The position numbers and the translations under genes were made by a program. From an uncultured Flavobacteriaceae bacterium (GTDB lineage: Bacteria > Bacteroidota > Bacteroidia > Flavobacteriales > Flavobacteriaceae): 23,310 bases of DNA. Every line of letters begins with the position of its first letter. Within the stretch, counting starts at the first letter, position 1. The DNA lies in contig CAJWNW010000015.1 in NCBI GenBank assembly GCA_913044085.1, positions 1-23,310 on the forward strand, read 5' to 3'. Shown one piece after another: positions 7,006 through 13,893 of this stretch. The notes under the pieces are model-generated. The model searched no databases and was not told the origin of the DNA. It saw nothing but the letters and a program-made list of their open reading frames with translations.

Positions 7006-8157
7006 ATGAAAATAACTTCCAACCGACCGCTGCTGAATTGGGTTCTGATAACATTATCATTTTTCTTGGTTTCACTGATTTTATGGAATACCTATCAGTT
7101 TTATCAAAAATTTAAAGAGGAAGAATACATCAAAATGGAGAATTTCTCTGCTGCGCAAATTGAGCTGAGTAAAACACTTGATTTGGATGGAAATATTAGT
7201 GAATTACCCCTAAAAATCATTCAAAGTAACGCCACGACACCAATGATTATTGAAGATTCTGAAGGAAATTTTCAATCGAAAAATATTGTTCTTAAGGAAA
7301 AAAACAACCAGCTTTACCTGAAGCAACTAAGTGAAATTTATGCCAGTGAAAATACACCGCTTCAGGTAATTTACGATGGTGAAGTGCTCTCTACTTTGTA
7401 TTATGGTAATTCTGTTTTACTCAATAAGCTAAAATATTACCCCCTTGCATTAATTCTGATAATTTTATTGTTTTTAGGGCTCATCTATTTCTTTTACCAA
7501 AGTTCCCGAACGGCCTCACAAAATAAACTTTGGACTGCCATGGCTAAGGAAACGGCCCATCAAATTGGAACACCATTATCCTCACTTATAGGATGGAATG
7601 AACTGCTTAAAAACGAAAACATCAACCCAGATTACGTTCAAGAAATTAACAATGATATCCAGCGATTGGAAACAATTACCGAACGCTTTAGTAAAATCGG
7701 ATCCGTTCCGCAGCTCGAACCAACTGATGCTGTTCAAGCCACAAAAAACGCTATTGAATATCTTCAATCCCGAAGCAGCGCGTTGGTCAACTTTGAAATC
7801 CAACTACCTAAGAAACCACAAATGGTAATGCTTAATGAGGAACTTTACAGCTGGACCGTTGAAAATATAGTAAAGAACGGTATCGATGCTATGAAAGGGA
7901 AAGGCGAATTAAAAATCAACTTATATTCTAATGAAATATTTGTTTTAGTAGAAATTTCTGATTTTGGTAAAGGACTTACAAAAAATCAATTCAAAACTAT
8001 TTTTGAAACAGGCTACACTACAAAAAAAAGAGGCTGGGGCTTAGGATTGTCTTTAGCCAAACGTATTGTTGAACAATACCATGGTGGTAAAATTAAAGTA
8101 CTTTACTCAGAAGTAGGTAAAGGCACCACATTTCAAATCGCCCTTAAAAAATTATAA
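7006..8157 (+). CDS. Membrane-bound sensor histidine kinase (orphan)
   Basis: A 383-residue sensor kinase. TM1 lies at about 11-30, an extracytoplasmic sensing region of about 110 residues spans 31-143, and TM2 lies at about 144-164. The dimerisation/phosphorylation helix carries KETAHQIGTPLSSL with the phospho-acceptor His185. The ATPase domain shows an N box (ENIVKNGIDAM, 286-296), a G1 box (DFGKG, 319-323) and a G2 box (GWGLGLSLAKRI, 343-354). The residue after the phospho-His is Gln instead of the more usual acidic residue. There is no HAMP domain and no response regulator or other output gene next to it, so its partner is unlinked. Its stop codon overlaps the 3' end of the convergent HIT gene by 6 bases. 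Confidence 0.92.
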   Translation: MKITSNRPLLNWVLITLSFFLVSLILWNTYQFYQKFKEEEYIKMENFSAAQIELSKTLDLDGNISELPLKIIQSNATTPMIIEDSEGNFQSKNIVLKEKNNQLYLKQLSEIYASENTPLQVIYDGEVLSTLYYGNSVLLNKLKYYPLALILIILLFLGLIYFFYQSSRTASQNKLWTAMAKETAHQIGTPLSSLIGWNELLKNENINPDYVQEINNDIQRLETITERFSKIGSVPQLEPTDAVQATKNAIEYLQSRSSALVNFEIQLPKKPQMVMLNEELYSWTVENIVKNGIDAMKGKGELKINLYSNEIFVLVEISDFGKGLTKNQFKTIFETGYTTKKRGWGLGLSLAKRIVEQYHGGKIKVLYSEVGKGTTFQIALKKL

Positions 8158-8544
8158 ATGATTCGCGATAGCATCGGCTGTTGCTTGAAATTCTTCAGGA
8201 GATTGCTGTACTTCTTTTTTTATAAATTGAGCATCTTCAATACCATTTAAAGGAATCAAATGCACATGGGCGTGCGGAACCTCAAGGCCTATGACGGTCA
8301 TTCCAACGCGAACACATGGAACGGCTCTTTCTATGGCAAACGCTACAGTTCTTGAAAACGCCATCAGTCCATTATATGTTGATTCATCCAAATCAAAAAG
8401 TTTATCTACTTCTTTTTTGGGAATGCAAAGCGTGTGTCCTTTAGTATTTGGATAGATGTCTAAAAAGGCCAAAAAATCTTCTGTTTCTGCAACCTTATAA
8501 CAAGGAATTTCCCTAGAGATAATTTTTGAAAATATTGAGGCCAT
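8152..8544 (-). CDS. HIT family nucleotide hydrolase (HINT-like)
   Basis: A 130-residue histidine-triad protein, cytoplasmic. The N-terminus MASIFSKIISREIPCYKV and the middle FLDIYPNTKGHTLCIPKKEV are classic HINT-type sequences. The active-site triad lies in HAHVHLIPL, with His91, His93 and His95. Family members hydrolyse nucleoside phosphoramidates or similar AMP-X compounds; the physiological substrate here is unknown. It lies 8 bases after greA and is almost certainly cotranscribed with it, an arrangement I regard as common in flavobacteria. The 3' end overlaps that of the histidine kinase gene, and no terminator is visible between the two. Confidence 0.94.
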   Translation of the reverse strand: MASIFSKIISREIPCYKVAETEDFLAFLDIYPNTKGHTLCIPKKEVDKLFDLDESTYNGLMAFSRTVAFAIERAVPCVRVGMTVIGLEVPHAHVHLIPLNGIEDAQFIKKEVQQSPEEFQATADAIANHL

Positions 8545-8552
8545 ACTGCAAA

Positions 8553-9026
8553 TTATCTAAAAATTTCTAAAATCTCAAACTTGATAACTCCATTGGGGAC
8601 TTGAATTTTTGCGATATCTCCCACACTTTTGCCAAGAAGTCCTTTTCCGATGGGGGAATTAACAGATATTTTGCCGGCAGTAAGGTCAGCTTCGCCATCT
8701 GCCACCAACAAATAAGTGAGTTCCATCCCGTTGGCTTGGTTTTTTATTTTGACATTGGACAAAACCAATGCTTTGGAGTTATCCAGTTGGGAAGCGTCAA
8801 TAAGACGGGCTCCTGCCAGGGTCTCTTCAAGCTTTGAAATACGCATTTCAAGCATGCCTTGGGCTTCTTTTGCGGCGTCGTATTCAGCATTTTCGCTCAA
8901 GTCTCCTTTGTCACGGGCCTCAGCAATGGCCTTAGAGGCCTTAACGCGCTCAACATCTTTCAGCTGTTGAAGCTCATTACGGAGTTTTTTCAACCCTTCG
9001 GCGGTATAATATGATACATTACTCAT
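8553..9026 (-). CDS. greA: Transcription elongation factor GreA
   Basis: GreA enters the secondary channel of RNA polymerase and stimulates cleavage of the transcript in backtracked complexes. The 157-residue length is standard. The N-terminal coiled coil begins MSNVSYYTAEGLKKLRNEL. The tip sequence ARDKGDLSENAEYDAAKEAQ carries the acidic residues Asp42 and Glu45 that act at the polymerase active site. The C-terminal FKBP-like domain has SPIGKGLLGKSVGD and ends KFEILEIF. It is the first gene of the greA-HIT operon. Its leader of about 80 bases contains a terminator-like hairpin (9084-9108) just downstream of a TATATTTG element, which suggests attenuation or a short leader RNA. Confidence 0.97.
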   Translation of the reverse strand: MSNVSYYTAEGLKKLRNELQQLKDVERVKASKAIAEARDKGDLSENAEYDAAKEAQGMLEMRISKLEETLAGARLIDASQLDNSKALVLSNVKIKNQANGMELTYLLVADGEADLTAGKISVNSPIGKGLLGKSVGDIAKIQVPNGVIKFEILEIFR

Positions 9027-9083
9027 GCGGTACTATTTTATTTTCAACGGATTAGGGGTTGTTTATTATGTTTCAATTAAAAC

Positions 9084-9108
9084 AAAAAAATCTCGTTTAC
9101 ACGAGACC
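9084..9108 (-). terminator. Terminator-like hairpin in the greA leader
   Basis: On the minus strand a 6-bp stem TCTCGT/ACGAGA, extended by two G-U pairs, closes a GTAA (GNRA) tetraloop at 9097-9100. Seven T residues follow immediately. The shape is that of an intrinsic terminator, but it lies upstream of greA and only a few bases downstream of the predicted promoter. It may therefore end a short leader transcript or attenuate greA. It lacks a T-run in the plus direction, so it is minus-oriented. Confidence 0.6.
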
Positions 9109-9114
9109 ATAATA

Positions 9115-9122
9115 CAAATATA
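9115..9122 (-). promoter_or_regulatory. greA: Putative -7 promoter element of greA
   Basis: The minus strand reads TATATTTG, an exact TAnnTTTG match about 90 bases upstream of the greA ATG and directly upstream of the leader hairpin. No TTG -33 box at ordinary spacing is visible, so the call rests on this element alone. Confidence 0.45.
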
Positions 9123-9190
9123 CAAAATATTTAGCAGCTGTTACTTTTTATTGTATTTTCGAAGAGAAGATCATTTAAGATAAATTATAA

Positions 9191-9655
9191 ATGACTATTA
9201 CACCCTTTTTATCAAAACGCTTCTTTTTTAGATTTCTCACAAATCTATGTTTGTTTTTGGTTTGCATTAATTGTTCGAACAGCAATAACTACGACCGAAA
9301 CTGTAATTTCTTATTAAATGTAGGGATACAAGTCAGTTTAAATTTAAATCTTGCGCAATACAATCAGCTGACTTTCCCAAACAATCCTGTTTATGTGCCA
9401 AATGAAGGTAATGGTGGGCTGTTTGTTAACAATACAGGAGTCGGCTATGTGGCTTTTGATGCCGCAGATCCCAATGAACCATTTGGTGCATGTTCCATTC
9501 TTATAATCGATGGCATTGAAGCCTACAACAGCTGCGATGAAACGCGTCGATACAGTTTATTCACTGGCCAACCCTTGCAAAACCCAGAACTGCGCTGCAG
9601 TCTTAAGCCCTATTTTATAGAACGTATTGGCAATGAATTGTTCATATCAAATTAA
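9191..9655 (+). CDS. Small lipoprotein resembling a Rieske fold without iron-sulfur ligands
   Basis: A 154-residue exported protein. The N-terminus has a basic start (SKRFFFRF), a hydrophobic stretch and a likely lipidation cysteine in LFLVCINCSN (C28, or C25), although Asn at -1 makes the lipobox imperfect. The mature part has no catalytic motif I recognise. The layout from about 85 to 153, with VAFDAADPNEPFGACSI, then a CDETRRYSLFTGQPLQ block and SLKPYFIERIGNELFIS, matches the order of a Rieske domain (CxH loop, second CxxH loop, 'tGqplqgPA..LkpY' end). The CxH is replaced by non-ligands and the second loop keeps only Cys115. I read it as a degenerate, cluster-less Rieske-like lipoprotein, as inference. 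It is a single-gene unit ending in a strong terminator. Confidence 0.75.
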   Translation: MTITPFLSKRFFFRFLTNLCLFLVCINCSNSNNYDRNCNFLLNVGIQVSLNLNLAQYNQLTFPNNPVYVPNEGNGGLFVNNTGVGYVAFDAADPNEPFGACSILIIDGIEAYNSCDETRRYSLFTGQPLQNPELRCSLKPYFIERIGNELFISN

Positions 9656-9673
9656 TCTCAATGAACTTTGAAT

Positions 9674-9707
9674 AAAAAAAACCGCGGTGAGAACCGCGGT
9701 TTTTTTT
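9674..9707. terminator. Bidirectional intrinsic terminator
   Basis: A perfect inverted repeat: a G/C-rich stem ACCGCGGT on both sides of a GAGA (GNRA) tetraloop at 9689-9692, extended by seven A-T pairs. This gives A7 before and T7 after on either strand. It lies between the converging lipoprotein gene and the TonB receptor gene and should stop both. Confidence 0.93.
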
Positions 9708-9721
9708 GATTTCATCAAACC

Positions 9722-11845
9722 CTAAAATGTCAAAGTGGCGCCTAACAAAAAGTTACGGGTAGCCTGCGGGTAATAACCCTGAATTTCTGAGGCCGTTGGG
9801 CTACTCCAAGTGTCCAAGTAAGTATAGCCTCTATCTTCATATTCTAAGTCGAGAAGATTATTGACCATGCCTGTGAAAACAATGGATTTAAAAATAGACT
9901 TAACTCCTATGGTGTAGCTAAAATTTAGATCGGTCACAAAATAGCTGTCGAGCTTGGAGGCTTCAGTATCCGTATTACTCATATATTGTTCCCCAACATA
10001 TTTTCCAATCAAAGCGGCTCTAAATTTAGTATCGGGAGCATACTCAATGGCATTTGTACTAATGACATTGGGAGAAAAAGCGATGTTAGTGTCACCCAAA
10101 TTCTGAAGCCCTCCGTCACGATCAATTATCAAATCTTGAACTTTATTTTGACTCAAAGCAAAATTAGAATTTAATGAAAACTCGTCGTTTAAAGCGATAT
10201 TAGCATCCACTTCCAATCCCAAGCGGTAACTTTTATCAACATTTTCTCTTAAATACTCCCCCACATTGTCCAATGCTCCTGTAAGAACCAACTGATTATT
10301 GTATCGCATATAATATAGATTGGCATTGAGTCGCAGGCGCTCACTTTGGTGGCGCCATCCCAATTCAAAATCATTGAGTTCTTCATGAGTTACATCTGTA
10401 GCATTGCTTTCAAAATCATTGCGATTGGGCTCTTTATTGGCGCGAGCATAGGAGGCATACAAACTATTGTTTGGATTCAAATCATAGGTAAGCCCTAATT
10501 TTGGATTGAAAAAGTTAAAATTTGCATCAATATCAATTGGTACGCGCTCTGAGGTTAACCCTGTCGTCGCATAATTGACAAATCTATTCTGAAGGTCCAA
10601 AAAGACTTGTAATTTATCATTGACCTTAAAAGTCGCTTTTGAAAATACACTAAAATCTGTTTTGTCCGAAATACTCAAGTAATAACGGTCTCTAATTGAA
10701 GTTGATGCCGCCAAATCACTACCCCATATAACTTCCCCATAGTGATCGTTGTTGTAGTCACTGTAAGAAATCCCCGAGATAATTATAAGGCCATTCTTTT
10801 GATAAGTCGCATTGGCATTGACCACATAAAAGTGATTGTCTAACCATCGGCGGACAATGACATCACTGTCATCATTGATAAGGTTGTTGTAATCCGCTGC
10901 GCTGCGCTCTGCTTTGAACTGTTCAAAATAGCCTTTACCACGGGTGTAGTTCAAGCCAATATTGGTTGCCCAGTTAAAGTTCAAAGTTTCGTTCCAATGC
11001 AACTGATAATGGTCTTGCCAATAGTTGTCTGTTTCATTGTCGTAGGTGTAAGGGTTTTGCGTACGATCTTCTTCTAATTGGGTTTTATCCAATCCATACC
11101 AGGACTGATATGTTTTTTCTTTACCCCCAAAGGTAATGGCTTTGACAATGGTATTGTCGTCGATGTAGTTTCCTTGCAAAAAGTAAGATTTTAAATCTGT
11201 AAAGGCACGATCAACATAGCCGTCGGAATAAATTTTAGACAAACGTCCAGCAAATTCAAAATAATCATCTAGCAATCCTGTTGAAAATTTCACTGTGTGT
11301 TTTCGCGTTCCAAAAGATCCAAAAGCATTTGAAATTTCACCTCCAGCCTCATGTGAGATGGCATCTGTTAAAATGTTCAAACTGGCGCCAAAAGCACTAG
11401 AACCATTGGTAGAAGTTCCTACGCCGCGTTGCAATTGTAAGCTTTCAACCGAAGATGCAAAATCTCCAAGATTCACCCAGAAGGTGCCTTGACTCTCTGC
11501 GTCATTATAAGGAATTCCGTTGATGGTGACGTTGACACGCGTGGCGTCTGATCCTCTCACTCTTAAATAGGTGTAGCCAATGCCTGCTCCGGCATCTGAT
11601 GAGGAAACCACAGAGGGTAAGTAATTTAAAAGTACTGGAATGTCTTGCCCCAAATTACGCTTTGCAATGTCTTTTCTTGTGACATTAGAATGGGTGATTG
11701 GCGCGTTTGGCTGAACACGGACTGCTTTGACAAGTACCTCATCGAGATTTTGTGTTGCCGTTGAATCTTGTGTTTGAATGTCTTGGGCGATAAGCGGTGA
11801 ATACAACAATACTAAAAGTGCAAGACAAAGAATGTATTTTTTCAT
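9722..11845 (-). CDS. TonB-dependent outer-membrane receptor, probably for thiamin
   Basis: A 707-residue TonB-dependent transporter. It has a signal peptide at 1-20 (cleavage before Gln in LIAQD) and a short N-terminal region with LDEVLVKAVRV, a likely TonB-box zone. The plug domain spans about 45-165 and includes YLRVRGSDATRVNVTINGIPYND and LQLQRGVGTSTNGSSAFG. A long beta-barrel follows and ends NFLLGATLTF with the terminal aromatic residue used for outer-membrane insertion. It lacks the N-terminal carboxypeptidase-regulatory-like domain seen in SusC-type receptors. The leader contains a TPP riboswitch (about 11936-12000) and its own TAAATTTG element, so the gene is controlled by thiamin status independently of the genes upstream. 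Thiamin or a phosphate ester as substrate follows from this regulation and is inference. Confidence 0.93.
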   Translation of the reverse strand: MKKYILCLALLVLLYSPLIAQDIQTQDSTATQNLDEVLVKAVRVQPNAPITHSNVTRKDIAKRNLGQDIPVLLNYLPSVVSSSDAGAGIGYTYLRVRGSDATRVNVTINGIPYNDAESQGTFWVNLGDFASSVESLQLQRGVGTSTNGSSAFGASLNILTDAISHEAGGEISNAFGSFGTRKHTVKFSTGLLDDYFEFAGRLSKIYSDGYVDRAFTDLKSYFLQGNYIDDNTIVKAITFGGKEKTYQSWYGLDKTQLEEDRTQNPYTYDNETDNYWQDHYQLHWNETLNFNWATNIGLNYTRGKGYFEQFKAERSAADYNNLINDDSDVIVRRWLDNHFYVVNANATYQKNGLIIISGISYSDYNNDHYGEVIWGSDLAASTSIRDRYYLSISDKTDFSVFSKATFKVNDKLQVFLDLQNRFVNYATTGLTSERVPIDIDANFNFFNPKLGLTYDLNPNNSLYASYARANKEPNRNDFESNATDVTHEELNDFELGWRHQSERLRLNANLYYMRYNNQLVLTGALDNVGEYLRENVDKSYRLGLEVDANIALNDEFSLNSNFALSQNKVQDLIIDRDGGLQNLGDTNIAFSPNVISTNAIEYAPDTKFRAALIGKYVGEQYMSNTDTEASKLDSYFVTDLNFSYTIGVKSIFKSIVFTGMVNNLLDLEYEDRGYTYLDTWSSPTASEIQGYYPQATRNFLLGATLTF

Positions 11846-11912
11846 GCGATTTTTTTTAATAATCGAATAAAAAGAGGTAATTATTCTTTGTTATAAATTG
11901 ATAAAATAATTT

Positions 11913-11937
11913 GAAGCACTTACTGCTTCTTTTTTTT
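11913..11937. promoter_or_regulatory. Small hairpin next to the TPP aptamer (possible expression platform)
   Basis: GAAGCA and TGCTTC form a 6-bp stem around a 5-base loop (11913-11929). On the minus strand, the sense strand of the receptor mRNA, it follows the aptamer directly and is followed by a broken T-tract (AAATTATTTT), which would be a weak terminator. On the plus strand eight T residues follow (11930-11937), the better terminator shape, but no plus-strand gene ends here. Which reading is functional cannot be decided from sequence. Confidence 0.4.
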
Positions 11938-12000
11938 CCTAAACAGCATTACCTGTTCTAGGTTCAATGGGTATGATCTCAGCCTAGCGGCACCCCTTTA
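11936..12000 (-). ncRNA. TPP riboswitch (THI element)
   Basis: The minus strand carries the conserved blocks of the thiamin pyrophosphate aptamer in order: GGGGTGCC, GGCTGAGA (the CUGAGA loop at 11982-11977), ATACCC, TTGAACC and ACAGGTAATGCTGT. P2 (GGGGT with ATACCC), a very short P3 with a GCTA loop, and P5 (AACAG/CTGTT) can all be drawn. P1 looks weak in my reading. It lies about 90 bases upstream of the TonB receptor ATG and downstream of a -7 promoter element, so it regulates that gene in cis. Confidence 0.93.
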
Positions 12001-12012
12001 TTGAGAACGATA

Positions 12013-12020
12013 CAAATTTA
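12013..12020 (-). promoter_or_regulatory. Putative promoter of the riboswitch-TonB receptor transcript
   Basis: The minus strand reads TAAATTTG, an exact TAnnTTTG match, placed so that transcription would start just before the TPP aptamer. A TTG lies 24 bases upstream, slightly beyond the usual 17-23 spacing. It suggests the receptor has its own promoter separate from the NadR-like gene upstream. Confidence 0.5.
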
Positions 12021-12113
12021 CATCACAAAATAATATTTTGCTAACAATAGGTAAGTTTTTATTTTTAAAATCTAAAACACTGCTTTTGATGGGAGTATGT
12101 TTCATCTTTTGCT

Positions 12114-12674
12114 TTAACCAAGCAAAGTATCAATGTGTTTTGTAGCGATATCCATACGATTTTTATGAGACCCTTCTAGCAATACATAGGGAAGGTTTTG
12201 TTTTTCGAGTTCATTTTTAAATGCTGAAAACATCTGTCCTCTCTCATTGGGTTTATCACGCAAATCATCGGGAACCCAAGGAATATCCACAGCGCATAAA
12301 AAATATAAATTATAAGAATTTCTTTTAGCATGATATGCAATTTTGGGGTCGCAATAACCATTGTAATAGACTTCAGAGTAAACTTTAGTTTGCAATAAGT
12401 CTGTATCACATATGAGTAACTTATTGGCGCTTTGAAGGCGTTCATTTTCCAATTGCATTTGACCCATGGCAATGGGTTCTAAGTCTTCTTTAGTGCAGAG
12501 GGCGCTATGCTGGTCCCATTTGACTTGTAAATACGTCCTCGCATACTCTGGGACAAAGGCAGTTTTATAATGTTCTGCCAGAGCTTTTGAAAGGGTTGAT
12601 TTGCCCGTAGATTCTGGGCCATAAAGGACAACCTTAATGCAGTCTGTTTTTATTTGTTCAAGTGTTTTTTCCAT
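12114..12674 (-). CDS. NadR-like P-loop kinase/ATPase
   Basis: A 186-residue cytoplasmic protein resembling the ribosylnicotinamide kinase domain of NadR. It has Walker A GPESTGKST at 19-27, the family-typical VPEYART shortly after, a Walker-B-like LLICDTDLL, and DIPWVPDDLRD towards the C-terminus. It lacks the N-terminal regulator and adenylyltransferase domains of enterobacterial NadR. Such kinases trap a transported nucleoside-like vitamin by phosphorylation. Its start codon lies inside the pnuC-like gene (25-base overlap), so the two are translationally coupled. Nicotinamide riboside is the default substrate. Given the neighbouring thiamin-regulated receptor, thiamin is an alternative, and the sequence alone does not decide. 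Confidence 0.86.
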   Translation of the reverse strand: MEKTLEQIKTDCIKVVLYGPESTGKSTLSKALAEHYKTAFVPEYARTYLQVKWDQHSALCTKEDLEPIAMGQMQLENERLQSANKLLICDTDLLQTKVYSEVYYNGYCDPKIAYHAKRNSYNLYFLCAVDIPWVPDDLRDKPNERGQMFSAFKNELEKQNLPYVLLEGSHKNRMDIATKHIDTLLG

Positions 12675-13264
12675 TCAATATAACCTTGTACCGCTAAAAT
12701 TAAAAATATTGTGAATTGCAAGCCTGAAAAACCTAGACCCTTAACAAAATATAAAGGAATAGAAATCAAATTCCCCAAAATCCAAAACATCCAATGTTCT
12801 ATTTTTTTGTGGGCCATAAGCCACATTCCAGCAAAGAAAATTCCGCTGGTAAACGTGTCAAAATAATCCGTAACGCGATTAAAACAATCATAATATAAAT
12901 AAACCCCAACGACAAAGGCTGCGGTGCTTATAAAAATAGCAAGGGCTTTCAGCATGTCTAAGGAATTGGATGTTGTGATTTCAATGCTTTGGCCTAAGGG
13001 TTTATGATTCCAAACATACCAACCATAAAAGCTCATGAGGGTATAATAAAGGTTGATAACCATGTCGCCATAAAGTGTAAATTCATAGCAGATATAAACA
13101 TACAATACTGTACTAACAATACCGGTCGGAAACACCCGAATATTTTCTTTTTTGGCATACAAAACACTTACAATTCCGAAGAATACAGCCACGATTTCAA
13201 GTGTTATTTGGAATGCTGTGGCGTGGGCATAGGGAGCACAAAAAAAATCAATCAACTGTCTCAT
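12650..13264 (-). CDS. PnuC/PnuT-family vitamin transporter
   Basis: A 204-residue integral membrane protein of the PnuC family, facilitators for nicotinamide riboside, thiamin or riboflavin according to subtype. Hydrophobic helices alternate through the whole length. The family substrate-site motif WxxW appears as YGWYVWNH at about 80-87, and the second half has FTSGIFFAGMWLMAHKKIEHW and GNLISIPLYFVKGL. Its ATG overlaps the stop of the phosphopantetheinyl transferase gene by four bases (ATGA). Its 3' end overlaps the NadR-like kinase gene by 25 bases. The kinase beside it fits transport plus phosphorylation trapping. The TPP-controlled TonB receptor next door makes thiamin (PnuT) a serious option; specificity is inference. 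Confidence 0.9.
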   Translation of the reverse strand: MRQLIDFFCAPYAHATAFQITLEIVAVFFGIVSVLYAKKENIRVFPTGIVSTVLYVYICYEFTLYGDMVINLYYTLMSFYGWYVWNHKPLGQSIEITTSNSLDMLKALAIFISTAAFVVGVYLYYDCFNRVTDYFDTFTSGIFFAGMWLMAHKKIEHWMFWILGNLISIPLYFVKGLGFSGLQFTIFLILAVQGYIEWKKHLNK

Positions 13265-13893
13265 ACTTCCGTTGTAGTGATGGCACAGCCAAATCCATCA
13301 AATTCAAAAAATAAGGCCTCAAAATTCAGGCGTTTTTCACCTTCCAAAATCCAGGCCTTGGTTGTGTTTTTTTCAGATTCAAAAGGCAGCACTAAAAAAT
13401 TCTTTTTAAATGAAATTCCAGATTTTGAGTATAGCTTGTACAAGGATTCCTTAATGCACCAAATCCATGTCAATTTTTGAATGTATTTGTCTGAATTTTC
13501 ATTTAGATAATGAGACTCATAGTCTATAAATCTCGAAGCGATATTGAGAATTTTATGGCGTTGTTTTTCAATATCAACCCCAACTGGGCAACTGCTAACC
13601 ACCACCGCTGCATAATTATAAGAATGCGTAATTGAAATGAAATATCCGTCTTTTAGTTGGGGCTTACCAGAATTGTCGTAAAATAAATCTTGATCTGTGT
13701 AGCCAAAGGAGTTCAGAAGCTTACGAACACATAGAAATCCGCGTTGGTGAAGTTCACTTTTCATAGCATTAACACGCTCTAAACTCTCTTTTGTTAAGTT
13801 AAGAGATGCTTTTAAAGCATCCAAGGGCTCTGAGATATGCCAAATTTTAACATGAGTTTGTGAGTTGACATCAAGAGATTTATAAAGTGGCAT
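13261..13893 (-). CDS. 4'-phosphopantetheinyl transferase superfamily protein
   Basis: Transfers the phosphopantetheine arm of CoA to a carrier-protein serine. The 210-residue, Sfp-like length suggests two pseudo-repeats in one chain. The magnesium-binding motif is VGVDIEK with Asp107 and Glu109. The second signature is WCIKESLYKLY at 146-156 (Lys148, Glu149, Lys153), and SITHSYNYAAVVVS at 88-101 is the usual block ahead of the metal site. The start ATG at 13893 overlaps the TTG -33 box proposed for the divergent ahcY promoter. It heads a coupled run with the PnuC-like and NadR-like genes through an ATGA overlap. Why a carrier-protein activator is grouped with vitamin transport is not apparent. 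The carrier protein it serves is unlinked. Confidence 0.9.
   Translation of the reverse strand: MPLYKSLDVNSQTHVKIWHISEPLDALKASLNLTKESLERVNAMKSELHQRGFLCVRKLLNSFGYTDQDLFYDNSGKPQLKDGYFISITHSYNYAAVVVSSCPVGVDIEKQRHKILNIASRFIDYESHYLNENSDKYIQKLTWIWCIKESLYKLYSKSGISFKKNFLVLPFESEKNTTKAWILEGEKRLNFEALFFEFDGFGCAITTTEV

Noticed and set aside
12021..12113. A terminator after the NadR-like gene ahead of the riboswitch
   Set aside because: I see only loose A/T pairing (a GTTTT/AAAAAC pair with a long loop), not a stem with a T-run. Separation of the two transcripts is inferred from the promoter element instead.
12176..12472. A 98-codon minus-strand frame within the NadR-like gene
   Set aside because: It overlaps fully with the conserved kinase frame and shows no domain signal.
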